Source: Legionellales bacterium UBA4759
GTDB taxonomy: Bacteria > Pseudomonadota > Gammaproteobacteria > Legionellales > Legionellaceae
DNA length: 33,001 bases
Assembly (NCBI GenBank): GCA_002403515.1
Contig: DHHZ01000107.1
Location: 1 to 33,001, forward strand
Direction: 5' to 3'
Below, piece by piece: positions 15,596 to 24,679 of the stretch; position 1 is the stretch's first letter, and every line of letters starts with the position of its first letter. The notes under the pieces were generated by a model. The model made no database searches. It was not told where the DNA came from and saw only the letters and a program-made list of their open reading frames with translations. The position numbers and the translations under genes were made by a program.

Positions 15596-15625
15596 TTGAA
15601 TTTCAGGTATTTTTAACGATATACT
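15596..15625 (+). promoter_or_regulatory. Probable promoter of the kdoO-cphA operon
   Basis: TTGAAT (15596-15601), an 18-base spacer and TATACT (15620-15625), about 30 bases before the GTG start. It shares the 228-base divergent region with the mltA promoter. Confidence 0.5.
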
Positions 15626-15655
15626 GCTCAAAGGAGATTTAAAAAGGAAATTGCC

Positions 15656-16534
15656 GTGGATAGAGAGCATGTTTTTGAAATAAAAAAAATTAATGAAATT
15701 CTTAAACAAGAACCTACAAAAGCCCTAGAAAATGGCAAAATTGTTTTTTTACCGTCCGATGGATTTTTTCTAGAAATCCATGAACAATCACTGCTTAATG
15801 AGAAAATTTTAGCGCCTAAAGAAAAAAATATCAGTTATCAATATAACAAAAAAAAATTATCAGGTGTGAGTAAAAATTATCTCAAAACACCCATCGCTGA
15901 ATATACAGCTCTGATGATGCATCGTTATACCGAATATGCACTTGATTTAATTTCACAACTTTTTCCAAACTACAGAAATCATTTGAAAATTGGTCGTACA
16001 TGCTTTGGCCCTCCACAAATTAAAAATCAACAACTCTCCCTTTTAAATGATGATACCAAGCTTCACATCGATGCCTTTTCTTCTTCGCCAGTGCAAGGTC
16101 AACGAATTTTAACAGTATTTACCAATATCAATCCTCACCAAAAACCCCGTGTTTGGCATGTTGGGGAATCCTTTGAATCGGTCTTAAATCAATTTGAATC
16201 CTCTTTACAACCCTATAATCCTTGGAAATCACATTTGATGAATATTTTTGGATTCACCCAATCAAAGCGAACTGCCTATGATCATTTTATGTTACAGCTT
16301 CATGATAATATGAAACTTAATCAAAAATATCAAAATGAAGTGGACAAATGCACGATTGAATTTCCTAGTGAATCCACTTGGATAGTGTATACCGACCAAG
16401 TCTCCCACGCTGCCCTAGATGGTCAATACCTTTTAGAACAAACTTTTTATTTACCTATTGAAGCTATGGAAGATAAAGCGAACTCGCCACTTTATCAGTT
16501 CCAATCCAGAATGCCTCAACAAAAATTAATTTAA
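15656..16534 (+). CDS. kdoO: Kdo hydroxylase (Fe(II)/2-oxoglutarate-dependent)
   Basis: A 292-residue member of the Kdo-hydroxylase family (PF11004), known in Burkholderia and Yersinia to convert the outer Kdo of the lipopolysaccharide inner core to the 3-hydroxy sugar Ko. The iron-binding triad is visible as His137-x-Asp139 (LHIDAFSSSP) and His251 (DQVSHAAL); RILTVFTNINP at 150-160 and PRVWHVGESFE are strongly conserved in the family. The start is GTG 15656, with AAGGA seven bases upstream. It is the first gene of a plus-strand unit with two cyanophycin-synthetase-like genes, 31 bases before the next. Assignment to Kdo rests on family resemblance; the chemistry has not been shown in this organism. 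Confidence 0.85.
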   Translation: MDREHVFEIKKINEILKQEPTKALENGKIVFLPSDGFFLEIHEQSLLNEKILAPKEKNISYQYNKKKLSGVSKNYLKTPIAEYTALMMHRYTEYALDLISQLFPNYRNHLKIGRTCFGPPQIKNQQLSLLNDDTKLHIDAFSSSPVQGQRILTVFTNINPHQKPRVWHVGESFESVLNQFESSLQPYNPWKSHLMNIFGFTQSKRTAYDHFMLQLHDNMKLNQKYQNEVDKCTIEFPSESTWIVYTDQVSHAALDGQYLLEQTFYLPIEAMEDKANSPLYQFQSRMPQQKLI

Positions 16535-16565
16535 TAAATTTTAAACACTTTGGATACATATTTTT

Positions 16566-18665
16566 ATGGAAGTTTTTGAAATACATACATCAAGATCGCA
16601 ATACTTGTCTGATTTAAATACTTGGGCCTATAAATCAGTTTTGGAAAATATTATTCATATCAATGATTTTGAGAGACATCCTACAAACTTACATCCTGAG
16701 TTTGTGGCTCGATTAAAAACTTTATTACCTGGCTTAAAAAACCATTGTTGTAGTTGTCCAGAAAAAGGTGGTTTTATTTATCGATTGGATGATGGAACAT
16801 GGATGGGGCATGTATTAGAGCATGTTGTTATTGAATTACAAAAGCTCGCAGGGGTACCTTGTTCATTTGGACAAACTCGTCAATCATCTTTAGGCGATGG
16901 GATTTATTACATGGTTTTTGAATCACCGCATCCTAAAATTGCTTATCAAGCACTCAAACTTGGTATCGATTTGGTCACTAAACTTTTCCATCAACAAGAT
17001 TTTGAGTTAGACGCTGCACTAGAAACTCTAAGCGATATTTCTCAAGAATTTCTTTTAGGTCCCAGTACTTTTTTAATTGCCAAGCAAGCCAAACTTCATA
17101 AAATTCCTATGATTAGACCAAGCGATTACAATTGGCTACAACTGGGTTTTGGAAAGTACTCCACCGACTTTACTCCAGGAATAACAACAGATATCAGCTC
17201 AATTTCTGTCGATTTATCCAAAGACAAAGCCCTCACAAAAGAATTATTGGAACGCTTTGGTATCCCCGTGCCACAGGGCAAACGAGTCAATACCCAAGAA
17301 GAGATTCTAAAATGTTTCAAGGATTGGCAAGAATTAGTTATTAAACCTGCGGATAAAAATCGCGCTAAAGGGGTGACTTTAGACATTAAAACACCCAACC
17401 AAGCCATTGGAGCTTTTGAAGAAGCTCAAAAATATTCAAAAAACATCTTGGTAGAAAAATTTTACTCAGGCACAGATTATCGATTATTGGTCATGAACCA
17501 TGAAGTGGTCGCTGTTTTAGCTGGATTAAACCTAACCATTGAAGGCGATGGAAGCTCAACAGTAGAAGACCTGATCATCAAAAAAAATCATGATGAACAA
17601 TTACTCGATGGTGACCGCACCACCATCAAAGAATTAGAGTTTGATATGGCTCTTCAAGTTCTCCTTGAGAATCAAGGTGTCAATTTAAAAACGATTCTGA
17701 AAGCCAAACAAAGTATTCATGTAAGGAAGCATTGCAATATATCCATGAGTATCGAAGTCGACGCCATTCACACCAGTATTTTAAAACAAGCCAGTCTTGC
17801 AACAAAAATTCTTCATTTAAAAATCGCTGGTATTGATTTAATTGCCAAAGACATACGCCAGCCCCTTTTGCCAGATAATGGTTGTTTTATCGAAGTTAAT
17901 GCAGGCCCAAGTCTTTGTCTCCATGAACAACCTATCACGGGTAAACCACAAATGGTCTCCGAACTTTTGATTAAGGATTTAGCACAAAAACATCAATTTT
18001 CAAAGTTTAAAATGGCCTGTGTTGCAGGCAAAAATTCAGATATTTCTTTTTTACCAGAATTATCCAAAGTTTTTCAGAGCTTATCGTACCAGGTTGGGAG
18101 TGCTACGACCCAGGGTGCATACTTGAATTCTAAAAAAATTGATTATCAATTCCACCAACTCCAAGATAGCTATAATGCAATTTTAATGAATAAAGAAATT
18201 GATTTTGCCATTCTGGAAACGACCACCAATTCATTAAAAGACTATGGAATGCCTTTGGCTAAAGGTTATTATGATTGGATAATCATTTTAGAACCTGATA
18301 AACAACATGAATTAAACTTTCAAACCATTGGAGAAACCAATGCTTACTTTAAAACGCTAAGAACAGCTATTGATGCATCCCATGCTCAAAGTCATTTTAT
18401 TTTAAACGCCGATGAACCGATACTTTGTGATTTATGTGAATATTCTGAAGGTAAAAATATTTTCCTGACACAAAAATCTGACTTTAATCACTTTGCAAAG
18501 TTTATCCGAGAAAATGATATTGTGGTACAGCGTCAAAATGACAAGATTTTAATTCATTATCCTCATGTCGAATATCTAGATTATCAAGCACAACTTAATA
18601 ATCCTTACATGGATATGGCCTTATTATTTTTAAAAAAACATACCAAAGCAGAGCATCATTTATGA
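16566..18665 (+). CDS. Cyanophycin-synthetase-like protein, degenerate paralogue
   Basis: 699 residues with the CphA order: N-terminal domain (about 1-165, including GHVLEHVVIELQKLAG), ATP-grasp (about 218-475) and a Mur-ligase-like end. CphA normally polymerises an Asp backbone carrying Arg side chains. Here the usual signatures are worn. The Mur P-loop GTNGKTT is replaced by VAGKNSDIS (487-495). The ATP-grasp KREPA motif reads LAGLNLT. The PRRG region reads NHDEQLLDGD, and the STGG motif is lost. The Mur end is also shorter than normal (CphA is about 870 residues). It therefore probably cannot run the full reaction and may be a structural partner of the complete enzyme. Its stop overlaps the next start (ATGA). 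A shorter CphA-like gene next to a full one is, as I recall, a known pattern in proteobacteria. Confidence 0.85.
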   Translation: MEVFEIHTSRSQYLSDLNTWAYKSVLENIIHINDFERHPTNLHPEFVARLKTLLPGLKNHCCSCPEKGGFIYRLDDGTWMGHVLEHVVIELQKLAGVPCSFGQTRQSSLGDGIYYMVFESPHPKIAYQALKLGIDLVTKLFHQQDFELDAALETLSDISQEFLLGPSTFLIAKQAKLHKIPMIRPSDYNWLQLGFGKYSTDFTPGITTDISSISVDLSKDKALTKELLERFGIPVPQGKRVNTQEEILKCFKDWQELVIKPADKNRAKGVTLDIKTPNQAIGAFEEAQKYSKNILVEKFYSGTDYRLLVMNHEVVAVLAGLNLTIEGDGSSTVEDLIIKKNHDEQLLDGDRTTIKELEFDMALQVLLENQGVNLKTILKAKQSIHVRKHCNISMSIEVDAIHTSILKQASLATKILHLKIAGIDLIAKDIRQPLLPDNGCFIEVNAGPSLCLHEQPITGKPQMVSELLIKDLAQKHQFSKFKMACVAGKNSDISFLPELSKVFQSLSYQVGSATTQGAYLNSKKIDYQFHQLQDSYNAILMNKEIDFAILETTTNSLKDYGMPLAKGYYDWIIILEPDKQHELNFQTIGETNAYFKTLRTAIDASHAQSHFILNADEPILCDLCEYSEGKNIFLTQKSDFNHFAKFIRENDIVVQRQNDKILIHYPHVEYLDYQAQLNNPYMDMALLFLKKHTKAEHHL

Positions 18666-21199
18666 TTTTTCAAAAAGTTAAATTCCTGAATCAAGTCAAT
18701 CGATGGGGCCGTGGGCATAAAATTGAATTGTGTCTTCACCAAGATAAAATCCATCTTCCAGAACATGCACTCATGCAAAAGTTTTTCTTGGCATTAAATG
18801 CTCATGATTTTATAAATTATCACAGCCCACGACTTAATCTTATTGAATTTTTAAAGCAAATCTATGAATTTATTTTCCAGACGAACCCTGAGATTTGTGA
18901 AATCCCAATCCCTAATGAGAGTTTTTTCTATTTAACGATTAGTTATGATGAAATTGAAAGTGCTCAAGCTTTTATTGAATGGGTTGAAGATTTTTGTGAA
19001 CATTTCAGTGAAACTCAAATCCAATCCTATAAAACCACATGTATCGCAATACAAGAGCTTTATGAAGATGTACGTCTTGGACCAAGCACGCAAGCAATTA
19101 CTTCTGCAGCAATTGAACAAAATATTCCTTTTATAAGACTCAACAATCAATCTTTAATTCAATTTGGACATGGCTATAAACAAAAAAGAATTGAAGCCGC
19201 CAACATCGATAGCACCCCTTACATTTGTGAAGCAATCGCTCAAGATAAAGAACTCAGCAAAAAAATATTTATTAGCCATGATGTACCCTGCCCTTATGGA
19301 AAAAATATTACAACCATTGAAGAAGCGATTCTTTTTTTTAGGACCATAGAAAAACCTGTTGTCATCAAACCACTGGATGGCAATCAAGGCAAAGGTGTGA
19401 CTGTCAATATTCAAACCGAAGAAACGCTTATTCATGCTTTTACATCAGCAAAAAAATTTAGCGATGAAGTTCTGATTGAATTACATGTTCAAGGTGAAGA
19501 TTATCGATTATTGGTTGTGGGTCATCAAATGATTGCGGCGGCAAAAAGAGAGCCTGCTTCAATTATTGGAGATGGTCAATTGACTATTCAAGAGCTTATT
19601 ACACTTGAAAACGAAAATCCTCGCCGAGGCACAGGTCATAATAACGTCCTGAGTCGCATTGTGATTGATGATTTGGTTCTGCATTATTTGGAAGAACAAG
19701 AACTTTCTTTAGAATCAATTGTGGCTAAAGGACAAAAAGTTTTTCTTAGAACCAATGCCAATCTATCAACCGGTGGGCAAGCCATTGATGTCACAGATAA
19801 GGTACATCAAGACATTCGAAACAAAGCGGTTCGGGTCAGCCAAGCCATTGGGCTTGAAATCTGTGGCATTGACCTTGTCTGTCAAGACATCACCAAGCCT
19901 TTAGAAAATGGCAATGGCTGTTTTATTGAAATGAACATGACACCAGGGCTTCGAATGCATATAGCACCCTCTCAAGGAACTCCAAGACAGGTTGGACAGG
20001 CTGTTGCTAGGCACATGTATCCCAATGACAATGGTCGCATTCCTATTATTGCAGTGACTGGGGTTAATGGTAAAACAACCACCACGCATTTGATTGCCTA
20101 TTTTCTCAAATCTTTGAAATTCAATGTTGGCATGACCTCTACAGAAGGCATCTATATTCAAGATGAGCTTTTGATGTCTGGCGACTGTGCAGGCCCATAT
20201 AGCGCTCAAACAGTACTGATGCATCCAGATGTCAATGTTGGGGTATTTGAGGTCGCTCGAGGTGGTATTTTAAGAAAAGGCTTGGGCTTTGATCTGGCGG
20301 ATGTGGTTGTGTTTACCAATATTGGACAAGCCGATCATTTAGGCTTGGAATTTATAAACACTCCAGAGGATATTTTTGAAGTTAAAAAAACACTGCTTTA
20401 TGCACTCAAACCCCATGGATCATTGGTTGTAAACATTGACGATCCATTATTACACCCTTTACTTACTGCCAATAACCACGAAATTATTTTTATCTCTAGC
20501 AATCCATCGGACCAGCTGTTGAAGCAAAACCATAAATCGGTTTGTTATCATGAGGATTGCAATTCTATTGTTTTTACAAACGCCGATGAAATCATCAAGT
20601 TTCCTTTGGATAATATTTTATTCTCCCATCATGGAAAAATAAAATTTCAAGTGATGAACCTCATGTCAGCATTCGCAGCGCTATGGGGCATGGGCATTGC
20701 ACCTGAGGAATTGTTTAGCGCAACCCAATTGCTTGTCAATAATCAGACCCAATTTCCAGGACGCACCAATATTTTGGAAAAAAATGATCAAATGATCATT
20801 GTTGATTATGGACATAATTACAGTGCCTTGGATGAATTATTCACATTCATCAATACCTTTATACCTAACAAAAAAAGAACCATCGTGTTAAGCAGCCCAG
20901 GTGATAGAGCTAATGATGCCATTGAAAAGCAAATGCATTTGATAGCCAAACACGTCGATAATACCATTATTTTCCAAGACTTGTGTATTCGAAACCGAAA
21001 AAAAGGCGAGATACCCAATTTATTGATGAATATATTTCAGCAATATCAACACATTCAAGAAGTCAAATGCATTGAAAACGAGCAAGATGCCATTGCCTTT
21101 AGCCTCAAAAACTATGCTCCCGATCACGCGGTCATTATCTTAATTGATGATATTCAAAATAGCTTAAATACCATCGAGAATTATTGGAATCAAATTTGA
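18662..21199 (+). CDS. cphA: Cyanophycin synthetase, complete
   Basis: 845 residues. The ATP-grasp domain (about 200-450) keeps VIKPLDGNQGKGVTV, AAAKREPASIIGDG, NPRRGTGH and NLSTGGQAIDVTD. The Mur-ligase domain has an intact P-loop, TGVNGKTTTT (466-475), then a FEVARGGILRKGLGFD segment and a C-terminal VDYGHNYSALDE motif. These are the two active sites that add Asp and Arg alternately to the growing chain. The N-terminal about 150 residues diverge from the upstream paralogue. The gene overlaps it by 4 bases and its end overlaps the convergent DUF1854 gene by 10 bases. No cyanophycinase (CphB) is in the window, so the product could also be an unusual relative of cyanophycin. Confidence 0.92.
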   Translation: MIFQKVKFLNQVNRWGRGHKIELCLHQDKIHLPEHALMQKFFLALNAHDFINYHSPRLNLIEFLKQIYEFIFQTNPEICEIPIPNESFFYLTISYDEIESAQAFIEWVEDFCEHFSETQIQSYKTTCIAIQELYEDVRLGPSTQAITSAAIEQNIPFIRLNNQSLIQFGHGYKQKRIEAANIDSTPYICEAIAQDKELSKKIFISHDVPCPYGKNITTIEEAILFFRTIEKPVVIKPLDGNQGKGVTVNIQTEETLIHAFTSAKKFSDEVLIELHVQGEDYRLLVVGHQMIAAAKREPASIIGDGQLTIQELITLENENPRRGTGHNNVLSRIVIDDLVLHYLEEQELSLESIVAKGQKVFLRTNANLSTGGQAIDVTDKVHQDIRNKAVRVSQAIGLEICGIDLVCQDITKPLENGNGCFIEMNMTPGLRMHIAPSQGTPRQVGQAVARHMYPNDNGRIPIIAVTGVNGKTTTTHLIAYFLKSLKFNVGMTSTEGIYIQDELLMSGDCAGPYSAQTVLMHPDVNVGVFEVARGGILRKGLGFDLADVVVFTNIGQADHLGLEFINTPEDIFEVKKTLLYALKPHGSLVVNIDDPLLHPLLTANNHEIIFISSNPSDQLLKQNHKSVCYHEDCNSIVFTNADEIIKFPLDNILFSHHGKIKFQVMNLMSAFAALWGMGIAPEELFSATQLLVNNQTQFPGRTNILEKNDQMIIVDYGHNYSALDELFTFINTFIPNKKRTIVLSSPGDRANDAIEKQMHLIAKHVDNTIIFQDLCIRNRKKGEIPNLLMNIFQQYQHIQEVKCIENEQDAIAFSLKNYAPDHAVIILIDDIQNSLNTIENYWNQI

Positions 21200-21657
21200 A
21201 AAACAAATGGTGATAATAAATTTTTACTTTTGGCATCTAGGTTTGTGATATCTCTTATCACATACCATTGTGCCAAATCATCACGCATCAGCACTTGTAT
21301 AAAACCAATCACTAAAAAATCCTCTTTGTTTTGAATCAAAATTTTTCTTTCTTCAGTATCAGATTTCACATGAATGGTTGTGGGAAATTTTTCAGAGGAA
21401 ATGGCGTAAATTTTATTAATTTCTTTGAAGTTTAAAAATTGATTAAAGTAATCAAATACCAAAGATTGTTGGGCATTGGGTAAATCTTTAAGTGAAATGA
21501 TGGTTGTTATCTCTTTATTCAAAGTACTGTAAATAGAAATATTTTCACCCAATTGGCATCGCAGTGGAAATTGATGAACCAATCGTATATCCTCATAATT
21601 TTGCTCATCCAACAAACAAGACAATTGCTTATTTTCATTTAAATAAAAATGAATCAT
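21190..21657 (-). CDS. DUF1854 family protein, cyanophycin-associated
   Basis: 155 residues with no signal peptide or membrane segment. The C-terminal region LMRDDLAQWYVIRDITNLDAKSK and a short beta-rich N-terminal half resemble the DUF1854 family, which I recall as annotated 'cyanophycin metabolism-associated' because it sits beside cphA and an ABC exporter in several proteobacteria. Here it has exactly those neighbours: its start overlaps the ABC gene's stop (ATGA) and its end overlaps cphA on the other strand by 10 bases. Biochemical function is unknown; a role with the exporter is inferred from coupling only. Confidence 0.75.
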   Translation of the reverse strand: MIHFYLNENKQLSCLLDEQNYEDIRLVHQFPLRCQLGENISIYSTLNKEITTIISLKDLPNAQQSLVFDYFNQFLNFKEINKIYAISSEKFPTTIHVKSDTEERKILIQNKEDFLVIGFIQVLMRDDLAQWYVIRDITNLDAKSKNLLSPFVFQI

Positions 21658-23414
21658 AACAAATGCTCCTTATGTAATTTTTGATGAATATTCACAAAAC
21701 TATAATAAAACTGTTTTAAATTCATCAGCTCATCATGAGAACCAGACTCAACAATTTCACCATCTTTGATAAAATATATCCTATCAAAAGCATTTAAATT
21801 GGATAATCGATGAGAAATGATGATGGTGGTCGTTGTTTTGGATAAGGTTTCTAAAGATTGGTTCAATAACTCTTCTGTATACAAATCCATGGCAGAAGAT
21901 GCTTCATCCAAGATCAAGAATTTCGGCTTGGTTAACATCGCTCTTGCGATAACAATTCGTTGCTTTTCGCCACCTGATAATACATTGGCGTTATCCTGAA
22001 CCAAAGTATCATACGCAAATGTTTTTTGCATTATAAAATCATGGCATTGCGCTAATTTCGCGGCCTCTACAATCTCTTGCGGGGTTGCATCCTCTTTACC
22101 AAAAGCAATATTGTCGGCAATAGTTCCATAAAATACATAAGGTTCTTGGGTCACAATCGCAAATTTTTTCATATACTCTTTAATATCAAAATTTTTGATA
22201 TTTTGACCATCTAATAATATTTCACCCATATTGGGGTCAAAAAAACGACAAATCAAATTGACCAGTGTGCTTTTTCCAGAACCACTATACCCCACGAAAG
22301 CAACTTTTTCTAAAGGTTTGATGCTCAATGAAACATTTTTAAGAACAGGGGCTTTTTGATAATTAAATGAGATATTTTTGATTTCAATCAAACCATTTCC
22401 GTCGGCAATAGGAATAGGATTGGCTGTTTGTATTAAAGAAGTCTTTTTATTGAGAATCTCAAAGGAACGTTTGATTTTGGCTGTTACTCTTTTATAAGAC
22501 TCAAAAAAACGGCTCATGGATTCAGAACGAGCATACAACTTATTCATATAGGTAATTAAGCCCATCAGCTCACCTAAATTGATTTGTTGATGAATCATGA
22601 GATAGATACCAAAGCCCCAAGTACAAATTAAATTGAGTTCATTTAAAAAAGCAGATGTTGGTAAAAACAAACTCCAAACTCGATTCATGTAATAATTAAT
22701 TTTGAAATTTTTGTCATTGAGCAATACAAAGAATTGATAAATCTTATTTTCCTGAACATAGGATTTGATGGTTTTAATACCGTGCACCGATTCAGAAATA
22801 AAACTTATCAATGTGGCCCAAATACGGCTAGCTTCATCAAAGCCATAATAGACTTTACCTTTGATTTTAAACACCAAAAGAAAAATGATGGGCATTAATA
22901 ACATATTCAGTAAGGCAATTTTGTAATTGATATAAAATACCATGCCAAAAATACCAATCAACAATACAAAATCTTGAATGAAATCTAGTAATGAAACAGA
23001 TATGAATAAATTTAATTCATCAGTTTCATTACCAATTTTTGAAATGAGTTCACCTGCGCGTTGTTGATGAAAAAAGTCTAGCGATAAATTTAAGATGTGC
23101 TTAAAAAGTTGTAAACGTAAATCTTTTGAAATGTTTTCACTATTGGTGGCCAAATACAATGTTTTAAGCCATGAAAAAAGCCAAGACAATATCGATGACA
23201 TTAAAAAAATTGCAAAATACAAATAGATATTGGCGTGATTATAAGCGGTATGATTTTGTATAGGAATTAAGACTTCATTCATTAATTGAATTAACACATA
23301 GGCAGGCAAGAGGTTAAAAAAAGTTGCTATAAACATCAAAATCAAACAGAACAATAATGAACGAGTATAGGGCTTTAGAATGCGATATAAATTATGATAA
23401 TAATAGTTTGACAT
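21654..23414 (-). CDS. ABC exporter, cyanophycin-locus type
   Basis: A half-size ABC exporter of 586 residues: a six-helix membrane domain (about 18-300) and an ATPase domain with Walker A GYSGSGKST at 375-383, Q-loop VTQEP, signature LSGGE at 479-483, Walker B FLILDE at 499-504 and H-loop His535. The sites are intact, so the homodimer should be active. I recall this type being annotated as cyanophycin-associated; the cargo is unknown. The frame is open to a TTG at 23456, but I prefer ATG 23414, which starts MSNYYYHNLYRILKPY. Neither has a good ribosome-binding site, and a 7-bp hairpin (23427-23444) lies between them. It follows tilS and overlaps the DUF1854 gene by 4 bases. Confidence 0.88.
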   Translation of the reverse strand: MSNYYYHNLYRILKPYTRSLLFCLILMFIATFFNLLPAYVLIQLMNEVLIPIQNHTAYNHANIYLYFAIFLMSSILSWLFSWLKTLYLATNSENISKDLRLQLFKHILNLSLDFFHQQRAGELISKIGNETDELNLFISVSLLDFIQDFVLLIGIFGMVFYINYKIALLNMLLMPIIFLLVFKIKGKVYYGFDEASRIWATLISFISESVHGIKTIKSYVQENKIYQFFVLLNDKNFKINYYMNRVWSLFLPTSAFLNELNLICTWGFGIYLMIHQQINLGELMGLITYMNKLYARSESMSRFFESYKRVTAKIKRSFEILNKKTSLIQTANPIPIADGNGLIEIKNISFNYQKAPVLKNVSLSIKPLEKVAFVGYSGSGKSTLVNLICRFFDPNMGEILLDGQNIKNFDIKEYMKKFAIVTQEPYVFYGTIADNIAFGKEDATPQEIVEAAKLAQCHDFIMQKTFAYDTLVQDNANVLSGGEKQRIVIARAMLTKPKFLILDEASSAMDLYTEELLNQSLETLSKTTTTIIISHRLSNLNAFDRIYFIKDGEIVESGSHDELMNLKQFYYSFVNIHQKLHKEHLL

Positions 23415-23426
23415 CAATGCACTGAC

Positions 23427-23444
23427 GGTATTAAAAATAATACC
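23427..23444. repeat. Small hairpin before the ABC exporter start
   Basis: A perfect 7-bp inverted repeat, GGTATTA with TAATACC and a 4-base loop, in the 48 bases between the tilS stop and the preferred ATG of the ABC gene. It could modulate translation of the exporter; it is too AT-rich and lacks a T-run to be a terminator. Confidence 0.35.
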
Positions 23445-23462
23445 TAAGCTTACCAAACAATT

Positions 23463-24677
23463 TTAATCTTGTATAATCTTGTCATCGAATTTATTGGTGT
23501 ATCCAATCACTGCTTTCAAATCACCATTGACGAAAATCAATGGAATTCGATTTCTCAAATAAGGTGGTATTTGCCATTGTTGCATAAGTTTTTTTAGACA
23601 ACGATGATGGCCTTTCCAATAAATTTTTTCACCACCTTTTCGATAACGAACCTCTAGCTTATCAGAATCTTTGATTGCCAAGTCTGGGGGGAGATCTTTG
23701 ACTGTCAGATTTGAAAATGGTGATGGATAATTGCTCCATAAAGCATCTTTGGGTGCTTCTAAGTCTTTAATCAAATAAAGCTTTTCATGATAAGAGAAGA
23801 TGCAATAACCACGCCAATCAATTTTGGCCTGATTATCAAGACGTTTTGCAAAAATCATTTGTGTTTCAATTTGTTGAAGGATATTACGACTGGGTAATTT
23901 GACATGATGAGCTCGAAACCATTGTCTAATGGCAATTTGTCTATCCAAAGATTTGAGATTTCTGAGTTCCTGCAAATCAAGTTGTTCGTGTTGAACATCG
24001 TAATTTAAATAACTGACCACCTCTTGGCAAGAAGAAATAGTATGCAAAATATTTTTTCGATAATGCGGCCATTTTTCCTCAACCAAAGGCAAAATTTTTT
24101 GACGTAGAAAATTCCGAGAAAACTGAGTATTGGTATTACTTTCATCTTCAATCCAAGACAAATGATTTGATTTTGCACAGTCCTCAATGGTTTTGCGGTC
24201 AATATCTAATAATGGACGAAAAATTTGTAACCCTTGACGCTCATAAAAACTAGGCATCGCAGCCAAACCATCAATGCCAGTTCCTCGTAAAGCATTAAGA
24301 AAAAATGTTTCAATTTGATCATCTAAGTGATGCGCAAGTATCAAAGCCTCATCTGAAGCAACCTGCTCTTCAAAAACTTGATATCTAGCCTGTCTGGCAT
24401 GGGCTTCAATATTTGAGTTTACTTTGAGATGTACTTGATCAATTTTAATGGGAATATTGAGCTTTTTACAAAAATCTTCACAAAAATTTTGCCACTGACT
24501 GGCATTCTTACTCAAGCCATGGTGCACATGAATGGCATTCAGCTTAGCTTTGATGTCTAAATGTTGAGATAAAGCATGTAATAAAACTATTGAATCAACA
24601 CCGCCACTCAAACCCACCCACAATTTGGGATAGGTCTTGAGTTTGGCGATAATGGGATGATTTTCAGGAAGTAACAT
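23463..24677 (-). CDS. tilS: tRNA(Ile)-lysidine synthase TilS
   Basis: Converts C34 of the tRNA-Ile CAU anticodon to lysidine using ATP and lysine, so that it reads AUA. 404 residues (432 in E. coli). The N-type ATP pyrophosphatase loop SGGVDS is at 24-29, followed by HVHHGL and a RxxRY-type segment (ARQARYQVFEE); LAHHLDDQIET and FRPLLDIDRKTIEDCAK are also family marks. The C-terminal TilS domain with YRKGGEK and CLKKLMQQWQIPPYLR is complete. The frame opens at 24713, but ATG 24677 begins two bases after the accA stop, consistent with coupling and with the length of the family. Confidence 0.95.
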   Translation of the reverse strand: MLLPENHPIIAKLKTYPKLWVGLSGGVDSIVLLHALSQHLDIKAKLNAIHVHHGLSKNASQWQNFCEDFCKKLNIPIKIDQVHLKVNSNIEAHARQARYQVFEEQVASDEALILAHHLDDQIETFFLNALRGTGIDGLAAMPSFYERQGLQIFRPLLDIDRKTIEDCAKSNHLSWIEDESNTNTQFSRNFLRQKILPLVEEKWPHYRKNILHTISSCQEVVSYLNYDVQHEQLDLQELRNLKSLDRQIAIRQWFRAHHVKLPSRNILQQIETQMIFAKRLDNQAKIDWRGYCIFSYHEKLYLIKDLEAPKDALWSNYPSPFSNLTVKDLPPDLAIKDSDKLEVRYRKGGEKIYWKGHHRCLKKLMQQWQIPPYLRNRIPLIFVNGDLKAVIGYTNKFDDKIIQD

Positions 24678-24679
24678 GA

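Noticed and set aside
19901..20224. 107-codon minus-strand frame inside cphA
   Set aside because: It mirrors the conserved Mur-ligase P-loop region of cphA, which explains why the frame is open.
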